From the NCBI GenBank assembly GCA_024683115.1, contig JAIKYM010000061.1, forward strand, positions 1 through 9,540: a DNA stretch of 9,540 nucleotides, given 5' to 3'. The notes beneath the pieces were generated by a model. That model was not told where the DNA came from, ran no database searches, and saw only the letters and a program-made list of their open reading frames with translations. How positions within the stretch are numbered: position 1 is the first letter of the stretch; every line of letters begins with the position of its first letter. Shown piece after piece: positions 1-7,668 of the stretch. Made by a program: the position numbers and the translations under genes. The stretch comes from Bacilli bacterium (GTDB lineage: Bacteria > Bacillota_I > Bacilli_A > RF39 > UBA660).

Positions 1-237
1 TTTAGTTGTAAATCTTCTTTGTGTACGAATAGTTAAATTAATATTTATGTTATATATCTTTTTTAACAAAGAAAACATTCTTCTAGCTACAGAATTATTT
101 TCAACATATATAGTTAATCTATCATCATGAAAGTTACCAGCTAATAATAAGAAACCATTTACTTCAGCAATAGATTCCATTTTATTATTCTCTATCTTAG
201 TAACTTCATCTTTAATTGTTTTAGTAAAAGATGCCAT
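1..237 (-). CDS. whiA: DNA-binding protein WhiA, N-terminal 79 codons (3' end outside window)
   Basis: The frame opens with ATG at 237 and stays open for 79 codons to the window edge. The translation begins MASFTKTIKDEVTK and contains AEVNGFLLLAG, then NNSVARRMFSLLKKIYN, then LTIRTQRRF. This matches the N-terminal part of WhiA, which reads SF...K.E...LE..., AEL..L...G, ..ARR.Y.LLKK.Y and a following basic strand. In the family this region is a degenerate LAGLIDADG-fold domain, and a C-terminal helix-turn-helix follows it, here outside the window. WhiA is a nucleoid-associated regulator of cell division and sporulation genes in Gram-positive bacteria. A GGTGA ribosome site (247-243) lies 5 nt before the ATG. 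In many Firmicutes whiA follows the yvcJ-yvcK (rapZ-like/gluconeogenesis factor) genes. Here it follows an unrelated 140-aa gene and a terminator. Confidence 0.85.
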   Translation of the reverse strand, partial: MASFTKTIKDEVTKIENNKMESIAEVNGFLLLAGNFHDDRLTIYVENNSVARRMFSLLKKIYNININLTIRTQRRFTTK

Positions 238-253
238 ATAAATCACCAACAAT

Positions 254-282
254 ATAATATATTTTTTAAATAAAAAAAGCAA
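254..282 (-). promoter_or_regulatory. Candidate sigma-A promoter for whiA, overlapping the upstream terminator
   Basis: Read on the minus strand, TTGCTT (282-277) is followed by 17 bp and TATTAT (259-254). The -35 hexamer is the distal arm of the preceding terminator. A start near 247 would leave only about 10 nt of leader, beginning at the GGTGA ribosome site, so the leader would be very short. The -35 matches consensus only in TTG, which keeps confidence moderate. Confidence 0.4.
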
Positions 283-295
283 TTAAATTGCTTTT
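272..295 (-). terminator. Rho-independent terminator of the 140-aa gene
   Basis: A 9-bp stem (275-283 paired with 287-295) closes a 3-nt loop and is followed on the minus strand by seven T residues (278-272), part of which belongs to the stem. The stop codon of the upstream gene (296-294) overlaps the stem. Confidence 0.85.
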
Positions 296-716
296 ATTTA
301 TTATTATCTAGAGCTGAGAATAAATTTATCATAAATTTATCTTTTTCAGCATTTTGCTTAGAAATCATAACGCCTTTGTATGTAGTTAATTCTGCAACAT
401 GTCCTTCAAGTAAAATGTCAGTAGGCATTATTGTTTCAAGCATTACAATATTTTGTTCTTTATAAACAATATATCTTACTTTAACTTCCCCATGAACTTG
501 AGTAAATAATAAATCACTTGGAAGTTTTAACTCATATGTTTCAGTATTCTTTTCTTTGTTAGTTTCAATTAACTCACCTAAGAAATTACCACTTCTTAAT
601 GCAGGATAATATTCAAAATTTAATTTTTTAAAAGCTAGCATATTATATTTCTTTAATGCACGTTCTAGCTTTTTATATTCATTTTCATTTATATAATCTA
701 GAATAAATCCTTTCAT
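294..716 (-). CDS. Uncharacterised 140-aa protein
   Basis: I do not recognise this family. The chosen start is the ATG at 716, giving 140 aa beginning MKGFILDYINENEYKKLERA. An AAGGGGG ribosome site (729-723) lies 6 nt upstream. An upstream in-frame extension to 779 is ruled out because it would run through a perfect promoter whose start point is near 744. The protein has a helical, lysine-rich N-terminus (about residues 10-32), then a segment of alternating hydrophobic residues that looks beta-rich (about 60-115, with GEVKVRYIVY and IVMLETIMPTDILLEG), and a short helical tail. There is no signal peptide or membrane segment, so it is probably cytoplasmic. It sits between ftsK and whiA and is transcribed from its own strong promoter, so it may be well expressed. 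Function unknown. Confidence 0.75.
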   Translation of the reverse strand: MKGFILDYINENEYKKLERALKKYNMLAFKKLNFEYYPALRSGNFLGELIETNKEKNTETYELKLPSDLLFTQVHGEVKVRYIVYKEQNIVMLETIMPTDILLEGHVAELTTYKGVMISKQNAEKDKFMINLFSALDNNK

Positions 717-750
717 ATAAATCCCCCTTATTCCTGTAAATACGATGTTT

Positions 751-779
751 ATTATACTAAAACACCTGTACTTTGTCAA
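751..779 (-). promoter_or_regulatory. Perfect-consensus sigma-A promoter of the 140-aa gene
   Basis: On the minus strand TTGACA (779-774) and TATAAT (756-751) are separated by exactly 17 bp. Both hexamers match consensus 6 of 6. The predicted start is near 744, leaving a leader of about 28 nt that contains the AAGGGGG ribosome site. Confidence 0.88.
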
Positions 780-801
780 ATTATGTAAACTACCGTTTTG
801 T

Positions 802-830
802 ATTCTATATTATTATTTATAAATAGTCAA
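802..830 (-). promoter_or_regulatory. Possible second, upstream promoter in tandem
   Basis: TTGACT (830-825) is separated by 17 bp from TAGAAT (807-802) on the minus strand. Each hexamer matches consensus 5 of 6. It starts just after the ftsK stop codon and lies 51 bp upstream of the perfect promoter. The region is very AT-rich, so chance is possible. Confidence 0.45.
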
Positions 831-836
831 CACTTT

Positions 837-3128
837 TTATTCTTCGGAATCAGGAGTAACTCCTTCCATTTTAATTAATACTTCTCTTGGTTTAGAACCT
901 TTTTGAGGTCCAACGATACCATCAGCTTCAAATTCATCAATTATTTTAGAAGCTCTATTAAATCCCACACCAAATTGTCTTTGTAACTTAGATGCAGATA
1001 TAGAACCAACACTTACAGCATATTTAAGCATTTCATTATAAAGTGGATCATCAGATGCTTTCTTAGGTCCAGTACTTCCGCCACCTCCACTTACAACTTC
1101 TGGTTCTTCTTGAGCTACCATAGTTTCATATTGAGGAGGTTGTTGGCTTGATACATATTTGATAACTCTTTCAATTTCATCATCTGAAATAAAGTTACCT
1201 TGAATACGTAATGCATTATTCTCACCCATAGGTTTAAATAACATATCACCTTTACCTAATAATTTTTCTGCACCAGAACCATCAAGAATAGTTCTTGAAT
1301 CCACTTGAGATGCAACAGCAAATGCTATACGTGATGGAATATTAGCTTTAACTACACCTGTGATAACATCAGTTGAAGGTCTTTGAGTAGCTACAATTAA
1401 GTGAATACCGGCAGCTCTTGCCATTTGTGTAATTCTCATAATTGAATCTTCTACTTCTTTTCTTGCAACTAACATAAGGTCAGCTAACTCATCAATTATT
1501 ATTAATATATAAGGCATTAGTTTTAAAGAAGTATCTTCAGGGTTCTTCTTTATTTCTTTTGCCATCATTTCATTATAGCCTGAGATGTTTTTTACTTTAT
1601 TATCAGCAAACATTTGATAACGTTTTTCCATCTCTTTAACCATATTTTGTAATGCAATTGACGCTTGTTTAGGATCAGTTACAACTGGATAGTATAGATG
1701 TGGAACACCATTGTAATTTGATAATTCAACTTTCTTTGGGTCTACTAATACTATTCTTACTTCATCTGGTTTCTTACAAATTAGTAAAGATGCAATCATT
1801 GAGTTAACACATACTGATTTACCTGAACCAGTAGAACCAGCAACAAGTAAATGTGGCATCTTAGCTAAATCTGTAATAATATTATTACCCATAATATCTT
1901 TACCTAAAGATACAGGTAATTTCATACCAAACATATCTTTACGTTTCATTTCAATTACTTCTCTAATAGGTACACCTACTGGAGTTTTATTTGGTATTTC
2001 TACACCAACTGTAGTTTTACCTGGAATTGGTGCTTCAATACGTACATCCTTAGCGGCTAATGCTAAAGCTATTTCTTTTGAGATTGATGTAATTGCTGCA
2101 ACTCTTGTACCATTTTTAACAGCTACTTCAAATTGTGTTACTGTAGGTCCTTCATGAATTGCTACAACTTTACCAGTAATACCAAAATCTTGTAATACTT
2201 GTTGTAATTGATTAGTTGTATTTTTAATAAATTCTTGTGATTGAGAAGTTTCTTTTTTCTTTATTTTATCTAATACATCATTTAATGCAGGTAATTGATA
2301 ATTAGAATTAATGCTTATTTCTGGAACTTGTTCAACTATTTGAACAGGCTTTTCAACTTCTTCAACATCATTGTGTTTTAATTCATCTAATGAATGTATA
2401 ACTTTTGTTGCTTTAGTATTGTATAAATCTTCTTCTTGTTCTTGATCATAAGCTTGTACTCGAGGATTATTAAGTTCTTCCTCTTCTCTACGCTTCTTGT
2501 CTTCTTCTTTCTTTTGTTCTCTTTCAACTTTATATTCTTGATAAGATTTTCTAAAACTATCAGCAATATATGTAATCATATTCATTAAGTCTAGATTGAA
2601 TACTAATACTAGTCCTACAACTATTAATACTATAAATATTATTATTGCGCCCGTTTTACTTAATAATGTTATAAGTGACCAAGATACTAATAATCCAACT
2701 ACTCCACTTCCTGTTAATGAAATATTATTAAATAATCCATCACTAACAGTTACTAAGAATTGTTCTCTAAAATCATTGAATGTAGTAGCTAATGTAGCAC
2801 CTTGATTAATATGATTAATATTTAAAATACCAAGTGAAGATAAAACTAATAAATATATACCGAGCATTTTTATTGTAAAGAAATTAGGTAAATCTTTCTT
2901 AAATAACATAAACATACCTAATATAACCATTATAATATCGAATAATACATAATAGTTACCAAATAAAAATACACCAAATGATTTAATATATCTACCAACT
3001 GGCCCAAAAACACCAAAACCAATAATACCAATAAGTATTAATATAATGCCTGTTACCTGAACAGATGGTTTTAAACTTTTTAGAATTGAACTTGCACTTT
3101 TAGTACTTCTTCTTCTACGTCTTGCCAT
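837..3128 (-). CDS. ftsK: DNA translocase FtsK/SpoIIIE
   Basis: This 763-aa protein has the full FtsK/SpoIIIE layout and usual length. A basic N-terminus (ARRRRRS) is followed by about four to five hydrophobic membrane segments between residues 25 and 183. Next is a charged coiled linker (about 195-300), then the alpha/beta motor: Walker A GSTGSGKS (431-438), Walker B LIIIDE (542-547) and ATQRPS (580-585). A GGGGS linker (681-685) leads to a C-terminal winged-helix gamma domain (about 693-752) containing ASKLQRQFGVGFNRA, which in the family reads polar DNA motifs. The protein forms a membrane-tethered hexameric ATP-driven pump that moves chromosomal DNA through the division or sporulation septum. 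The ATG at 3128 is preferred over a GTG 9 nt upstream because AGGTGG (3139-3134) then sits 5 nt before it and overlaps the GTG. A TATAAT at 3151-3146 lacks a good -35. No clear terminator follows the stop, so some read-through into the next gene is possible. Confidence 0.96.
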   Translation of the reverse strand: MARRRRRSTKSASSILKSLKPSVQVTGIILILIGIIGFGVFGPVGRYIKSFGVFLFGNYYVLFDIIMVILGMFMLFKKDLPNFFTIKMLGIYLLVLSSLGILNINHINQGATLATTFNDFREQFLVTVSDGLFNNISLTGSGVVGLLVSWSLITLLSKTGAIIIFIVLIVVGLVLVFNLDLMNMITYIADSFRKSYQEYKVEREQKKEEDKKRREEEELNNPRVQAYDQEQEEDLYNTKATKVIHSLDELKHNDVEEVEKPVQIVEQVPEISINSNYQLPALNDVLDKIKKKETSQSQEFIKNTTNQLQQVLQDFGITGKVVAIHEGPTVTQFEVAVKNGTRVAAITSISKEIALALAAKDVRIEAPIPGKTTVGVEIPNKTPVGVPIREVIEMKRKDMFGMKLPVSLGKDIMGNNIITDLAKMPHLLVAGSTGSGKSVCVNSMIASLLICKKPDEVRIVLVDPKKVELSNYNGVPHLYYPVVTDPKQASIALQNMVKEMEKRYQMFADNKVKNISGYNEMMAKEIKKNPEDTSLKLMPYILIIIDELADLMLVARKEVEDSIMRITQMARAAGIHLIVATQRPSTDVITGVVKANIPSRIAFAVASQVDSRTILDGSGAEKLLGKGDMLFKPMGENNALRIQGNFISDDEIERVIKYVSSQQPPQYETMVAQEEPEVVSGGGGSTGPKKASDDPLYNEMLKYAVSVGSISASKLQRQFGVGFNRASKIIDEFEADGIVGPQKGSKPREVLIKMEGVTPDSEE

Positions 3129-3185
3129 ACTTACCACCTATTATAATTATACAATCTTTTTGTAAAAATGCCTCTATAAAACGTA

Positions 3186-3213
3186 AAATAGCATGTTAAT
3201 TAACATGCTATTT
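3186..3213 (-). terminator. Terminator after the VWA surface-protein gene (28-bp perfect palindrome)
   Basis: Positions 3186-3199 are the exact reverse complement of 3200-3213, so a 14-bp arm pair meets with no spacer and the loop must come from the central TTAA. It starts 7 bp beyond the stop codon. On the minus strand it is followed by a T-rich stretch interrupted by ACG. The plus-strand side is also T-rich, so it could stop transcription in both directions. A regulatory-protein site is less likely but cannot be excluded. Confidence 0.7.
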
Positions 3214-3220
3214 ATATTTT

Positions 3221-5974
3221 TTAATTAAATTCAACATATGATACACTATAATTTATATTTTCAAGTTCTCCATCACCATTTTTATCATATTTAAACTCGT
3301 ATACGTAATCATTAGTCCATTGTGTCCAATTAAAATTATACCAATGTGTTTCAGAACGAGTAACATATACATATCTAGTTTCACCAGGGAAGTTATTATC
3401 ATATACTTCAATTACAAACTTATTTGCATCTTTATTATCTTGAATTAATTTTATAGAATTTATTTCATGTCCACCAATATTTGATGGTGCAGGAACTTTA
3501 TTACTTAAGTTTTCTACTAATTCTTTATAAGCTTTATCTGGATCTGCAGTGAATGAAGTATTATGTAATTGATTTTGCATTGAGAATAAATAGTATATAG
3601 CTTGCAATAATTGATATCCCTCATTATCTGTATTCTTTAATTTTTCACTATCAACATCAACAAACGCTCTTTCAAATTTATCGAATCCGTCGCCCTTCAT
3701 TCCTCTTTCTTGAATAACGAATCCGCGTTCAATATATCCATCATAATATTTATTTTTTAACTTCCAAACACCATTTTCAACTCTATCCCTATAGTCATCA
3801 GGTGTTTCTTTAAAGAAATATACATTCATTAAATCATCTTTAAACTTAAAATCATATAAATTTTTACTTTGTCCGCTAAAATATGTTCCATTTAAATTAT
3901 AACCTTTAACTTCACGTTTTTGTAAAACGCCTAACTTAGCAAAAGATGTAGCACTTTTAGACATTGGAAGTTTCTTTTGATAGTATAAATCCGCAAAGAA
4001 AGCCATACCATAACAGTTACCATCCATTGATTGAACAGAACTAAAATTAGCAAATGAGAAACCATCTCTTTTTGGAATAAATCCACTATCAGCTATAATT
4101 GTTCCATCAGTTTTGCCATCACCATCTGTATCAACTAAATTGTAGTTAATTTGTGCTCCTACATTTTCATATACTTTTTCAAGTGCAGAAGCTTCACTAA
4201 CTGAATAATAGTTGCATCCTGTTTCTTTTGCAATATCAGATAATACATCATTATCTAGATCTTTACCTAAACCGATAACACATATTTTAACATTGTGTTG
4301 CTTAGCTAAACTTATAATTGTACTCTTATTTGAAGATAAATTACCAGAGGTATTTTTACCATCAGTCATAAGAATTAAGTAATGTCCATTTGTATCTGTC
4401 GGACTAAATACTTGTGTACCTGATTTCAAAGCATCTATAATATTTGTGCCAGTAAGTGATACAGTCCAATTAGATTTTAAACTATCTGCCTTATTCTTTA
4501 CTTCTTCTCTTTCTTTAGTAAATGATATTACACTCTTATAATTACCAGCAAACTCTGCAATTGCAAATCTATAGTTACCAGTAAATTTATCAATCATATT
4601 CTTTGTTAATTTAATTCTTTCAAAATCTTTATCATTTCCAACAGCACCTGTTGAAGAATTATATCCAGCTTCTTCCATTTGCTTAGTTGTATACATAGAT
4701 ACTGAGTTATCAATAACAAATAGTATATCTGAACTATAATCATTTAAAGTCAAACTCTTTTTACCTATAACATATTTAGAGAAATGACTTAAATTAACAA
4801 TTAAAACTTTATTAGTTTTATCTACTTCTGTTTCAACAGTTTCTAGTTGTTTAGTTTCTTCATTAAAATAGTATAAAGTTAAATCATCTTCAGTTAAACC
4901 TGCAGCAGTTAATTCTTCAACTGTATAAGGAATAGTAACTTTAGCATTTGTTAAATTACCTTTTGTATAGAAGTTATAAACTTTATTTAAAATACCATCC
5001 ATATTAGCAAAAGTATTATTTGATAATATATCAACAGTAGTAGAAGCGACATTTCCTTTACCTGTTATTTCAATTTCTACTCCTGTTTTTTCATTTTTCT
5101 TTTTATATGTTAAAGTTCTTTCACTATCTTTAACTCCATCACCTTTAGAATCAGATTTTAAAGGATCTAGTTCTAAAACAAGTTCATCACCATCACTTAT
5201 TCCGTCTTCATCTGTATCATATTTCAATGGATCAGTTTTACTAGTTTCAATTTCGTATTTGTCAATTAATCCATCATTATCTGAATCGGCTTTAAGTGGA
5301 TTTGTACCTTTTTCTTTTTCTTCTTTATTTGTTAATCCGTCTTTATCATCGTCATCTTCATCTTTTAAATCTTCTTGATCAACACCATTTAAGATTTCAA
5401 CTTTATTATCTAATACAAATACTTTTATATTTTTTGAAATCCTTTTACCACTTGGTGCAATAGCTGTTATCGTATACTCGCCATTTTCAGAAGGTAATTG
5501 CCATTCAACATTTGAACCTTCTACAGCAACTATTTCACCACCTGTTACTTCAAATTTAATATCATCAATTTTACTATTCTTTTTACCACGTGCATCAACA
5601 CTTAATGATATCTTTCTAGGTCCAGTAAATGAGATATTTGAATCCTCAGTATTATTCCAGTTTATCTTAGTATAGTCATATACATGATCAAAAATTATAT
5701 AACCTGCTATAGCTAATACTATTATTGCTATAACGGCTATAATAGGTTTCTTATGTTTAGATAAGAATCCTTTCATTTTATTTACTTTTGCATTATGTTT
5801 TTCTGCTTCTATAGCTGCATTTGTTTCTAGTTCAGCTTTAGTAGTAGTTGGCATAGCAAATATATTGTTATTTGGATTAGGTTCTGCTGGTGCCCCTTCT
5901 TTTAATTGTTTTCCACATATAGGACAATTATATTCGTCACCTTTTAAGCCTGCTCCACATTTGTCACAAAACAT
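3221..5974 (-). CDS. Membrane-anchored surface protein: zinc ribbon, calcium-binding repeats, VWA domain, putative Cys peptidase
   Basis: The protein has 917 aa. An N-terminal zinc ribbon (C3xxC6, C17xxC20) is followed by one membrane segment (about 77-95) preceded by lysines. This implies an inside zinc ribbon and an outside remainder. Residues 115-190 look like a beta-sandwich. About four 22-23-aa acidic repeats of thrombospondin-3/calcium-binding type follow (205-285; DSDNDGLIDKYE, DTDEDGISDGDE). A beta domain (300-403) ends in HFSKYVIG. The VWA domain (414-608) has an intact MIDAS: D422-x-S424-x-S426, T510 and D538 in MTDG. VDTDGDGKTDGT (614-625) then leads into a C-terminal region with DGNCYGMAFF (Cys654), GGHE (His836) and VYDNNFPG (859-861). 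I infer this region to be a papain-like Cys/His/Asp-Asn hydrolase; that is not established. AGGGAAG (5988-5982) lies 7 nt before the ATG. The gene has its own promoter and terminator, so it appears monocistronic. Possible roles are adhesion or surface protein processing. Confidence 0.85.
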   Translation of the reverse strand: MFCDKCGAGLKGDEYNCPICGKQLKEGAPAEPNPNNNIFAMPTTTKAELETNAAIEAEKHNAKVNKMKGFLSKHKKPIIAVIAIIVLAIAGYIIFDHVYDYTKINWNNTEDSNISFTGPRKISLSVDARGKKNSKIDDIKFEVTGGEIVAVEGSNVEWQLPSENGEYTITAIAPSGKRISKNIKVFVLDNKVEILNGVDQEDLKDEDDDDKDGLTNKEEKEKGTNPLKADSDNDGLIDKYEIETSKTDPLKYDTDEDGISDGDELVLELDPLKSDSKGDGVKDSERTLTYKKKNEKTGVEIEITGKGNVASTTVDILSNNTFANMDGILNKVYNFYTKGNLTNAKVTIPYTVEELTAAGLTEDDLTLYYFNEETKQLETVETEVDKTNKVLIVNLSHFSKYVIGKKSLTLNDYSSDILFVIDNSVSMYTTKQMEEAGYNSSTGAVGNDKDFERIKLTKNMIDKFTGNYRFAIAEFAGNYKSVISFTKEREEVKNKADSLKSNWTVSLTGTNIIDALKSGTQVFSPTDTNGHYLILMTDGKNTSGNLSSNKSTIISLAKQHNVKICVIGLGKDLDNDVLSDIAKETGCNYYSVSEASALEKVYENVGAQINYNLVDTDGDGKTDGTIIADSGFIPKRDGFSFANFSSVQSMDGNCYGMAFFADLYYQKKLPMSKSATSFAKLGVLQKREVKGYNLNGTYFSGQSKNLYDFKFKDDLMNVYFFKETPDDYRDRVENGVWKLKNKYYDGYIERGFVIQERGMKGDGFDKFERAFVDVDSEKLKNTDNEGYQLLQAIYYLFSMQNQLHNTSFTADPDKAYKELVENLSNKVPAPSNIGGHEINSIKLIQDNKDANKFVIEVYDNNFPGETRYVYVTRSETHWYNFNWTQWTNDYVYEFKYDKNGDGELENINYSVSYVEFN

Positions 5975-6005
5975 ATAAACACTTCCCTATCTTTACTCTA
6001 AGTTA

Positions 6006-6034
6006 ATTATATAAGAACATTAAAAAAAGCACAA
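6006..6034 (-). promoter_or_regulatory. Candidate sigma-A promoter of the VWA surface-protein gene
   Basis: On the minus strand TTGTGC (6034-6029) is followed by 17 bp and a perfect TATAAT (6011-6006). The -35 is the distal arm of the serS terminator. The predicted start near 5999 leaves a leader of about 25 nt with the AGGGAAG site. The -35 matches only TTG, but the -10 and spacing are good. Confidence 0.55.
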
Positions 6035-6050
6035 TATAATTGTGCTTTTT
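6022..6050 (-). terminator. Rho-independent terminator of serS
   Basis: A perfect 12-bp stem (6024-6035 with 6039-6050) has a 3-nt loop. On the minus strand it is followed by a run of seven T residues (6028-6022). The serS stop codon (6051-6049) overlaps the base of the stem. Confidence 0.92.
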
Positions 6051-7335
6051 ATTTAACTGGCTTGATAACTTCTTTACCACCCATGTATGGTTGTAAAGCT
6101 TTAGGAATCTTAATGCTTCCGTCTTCTTGATAATTATTTTCGATAAATGCGATTAATCCTCTTGGAGATGCAAGTACAGTATTATTTAATGTATTAACAT
6201 AGTAAGTACCTTTTTCACCTTTAGCACGAATAGCTAAACGTCTAGCTTGTGCATCACCTAAAGTAGAACATGAGCCAACTTCAAAATACTTTTGTTGTCT
6301 CGGACTCCAAGCTTCAACATCACAAGATTTAACTTTAAGATCAGCTAAATCTCCTGAACAACATTCAAGTTGTCTAACAGGTATATCTAAGTTTCTAAAT
6401 ATATCTACTGTATATTTCCACATCTTGTTATACCAATCCATAGCTTCTTCAGCCTTACAGATAACTATCATTTCTTGTTTTTCAAATTGATGAACTCTAT
6501 ATAGTCCTCTTTCTTCAAGACCATGTGATCCACCTTCTTTTCTAAAGCATGGTGAATAACTTGTGATAGTTATAGGTAATTTAGTTTCATCTAAGATTTG
6601 ATCTTTAAACTTACCAATCATTGAATGTTCAGATGTACCAATTAAATATAAATCTTCATTTTCAATCTTATACATCATAGCATCCATTTCTTTAAATGAC
6701 ATAACACCAGTAACTACATCTGCTCTAATCATAAATGGAGGAATACAATAAGTAAATCCTTGATCAATCATGTAATCTCTACCATATGCAATCATAGCTT
6801 CATGTAATCTAGCTATATCACCCATTAGATAATAGAAACCTTCACCAGAGGTTCTTCCTGCTGCTTCTTTATCTAATCCTTCAAATCTATCAATAATATC
6901 TGCATGATGAGGAATTTCATAAGTAGGAACAACTGGTTCACCAAATCTTTCAACTTCTACGTTTTCACTATCATCTTTACCAATAGGTACTGATTCATCA
7001 ATGATATTTGGAATAACCATCATTCTCTTTTTAATTTCTTCATCAAGTTTTACTTGTTCTTCTTCAAGTTCAGGTATTTTATCATTTATTTCTTTAACCT
7101 TAGCTTTAGCTTCTTCTGCCTCTTCTGTTTTACCTTGTCCCATTAATTGTCCAATAGACTTAGATATATTATTCTTTTCTGCCTTTAAGTTTTCAACTTC
7201 AGTTTTTAATTGTCTATTTTTTTCATCCATTTCATAAACTTCATCTACCATAGGTAGCTTTTCATCTTGAAATTTCTTTTTAATATTTTCTTTAACTAAA
7301 TCTTTATTTTCTCTAATTAACTTAATATCTATCAT
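6049..7335 (-). CDS. serS: Seryl-tRNA synthetase
   Basis: This 428-aa class II synthetase charges tRNA-Ser with serine in the cytoplasm. The length is typical. An N-terminal antiparallel coiled coil (about 30-108), which grips the long variable arm of tRNA-Ser, precedes the catalytic core. The core has motif 1 (about 178-200, ending IPP), the serine-site loop GTSE (233-236), motif 2 (FRKEGGSHGLEERGLYR, 264-280, then VHQFEKQEM), FEVGSCSTLGDAQARR (351-366) and motif 3 (NNTVLASPRGLIAFIEN, 384-400, with the class-defining R392). Motif 2 GSHG and motif 3 NNTVLASPR differ from the usual bacterial GSAG and NGSGLAxGR, so this is a divergent form. AAGGAG (7346-7341) lies 5 nt before the ATG. The gene is last of a three-gene operon, 15 nt after the DUF1653 gene, under a serine T-box. 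Confidence 0.96.
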   Translation of the reverse strand: MIDIKLIRENKDLVKENIKKKFQDEKLPMVDEVYEMDEKNRQLKTEVENLKAEKNNISKSIGQLMGQGKTEEAEEAKAKVKEINDKIPELEEEQVKLDEEIKKRMMVIPNIIDESVPIGKDDSENVEVERFGEPVVPTYEIPHHADIIDRFEGLDKEAAGRTSGEGFYYLMGDIARLHEAMIAYGRDYMIDQGFTYCIPPFMIRADVVTGVMSFKEMDAMMYKIENEDLYLIGTSEHSMIGKFKDQILDETKLPITITSYSPCFRKEGGSHGLEERGLYRVHQFEKQEMIVICKAEEAMDWYNKMWKYTVDIFRNLDIPVRQLECCSGDLADLKVKSCDVEAWSPRQQKYFEVGSCSTLGDAQARRLAIRAKGEKGTYYVNTLNNTVLASPRGLIAFIENNYQEDGSIKIPKALQPYMGGKEVIKPVK

Positions 7336-7350
7336 ATTAACTCCTTCTTT

Positions 7351-7668
7351 CTATTTTACTTTTCCTTCAAATTTTTCAAATCTATATTGTTGTTTTACTT
7401 CTGGATATTTTTCATGGTCTACTTCCGACATAAACATATCTAGAGGTCTAGAAGCATAATCTACACCATCTACACATTCTGTATAATATAAAGGTAAATA
7501 ATTCATTAATTCTTCTTTATTCTCAGTATGTCTTGAAGTTCCAATAATCTCATATAAATAGCCATTTGGATTATTTTGTAAATCTTCATCAGTCATTAGT
7601 TCTCTTTTAAAATGTTGTACTATAGTCCCCTTTTTAAATACTTCTCTTCCATTAATTACTCTTCCCAT
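7351..7668 (-). CDS. DUF1653 family protein
   Basis: This 105-aa soluble protein has the DUF1653 signature: IVQHFKRE (16-23), YLYEIIGTSRHTENKEEL (37-54), LPLYY (58-62) and SRPLDMFMSEV (73-83). It carries an insertion of about 14 residues between the HFK motif and YLYEIIG (TDEDLQNNPNG). The family is short and single-domain, and its biochemical function is not known to me. Its start overlaps the end of the Nudix gene by 17 bp, and its AAGGAG site (7684-7679, 10 nt before the ATG) lies within the Nudix coding region, so the two are translationally linked. It shares the serine T-box leader with the Nudix and serS genes, so its expression should rise when serine charging falls. Confidence 0.82.
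   Translation of the reverse strand: MGRVINGREVFKKGTIVQHFKRELMTDEDLQNNPNGYLYEIIGTSRHTENKEELMNYLPLYYTECVDGVDYASRPLDMFMSEVDHEKYPEVKQQYRFEKFEGKVK

Noticed and set aside
717..779. Longer N-terminus for the 140-aa protein, starting at 779
   Set aside because: The extension spans the consensus promoter and lies upstream of its predicted start point. The ATG at 716 has the ribosome site.
2596..2805. 69-codon open frame on the plus strand
   Set aside because: It lies entirely inside the membrane-segment coding part of ftsK, has a low-complexity Asn/Thr/Ile/Pro composition and no ribosome site. It is a shadow of the minus-strand gene.
3129..3137. GTG start for ftsK at 3137
   Set aside because: The GTG lies within the AGGTGG ribosome site of the ATG at 3128, so it cannot use that site itself.
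7001..7237. 78-codon open frame on the plus strand
   Set aside because: It is antisense to the coiled-coil region of serS; its Ser/Phe/Leu-rich translation is the mirror of Glu/Lys codons.
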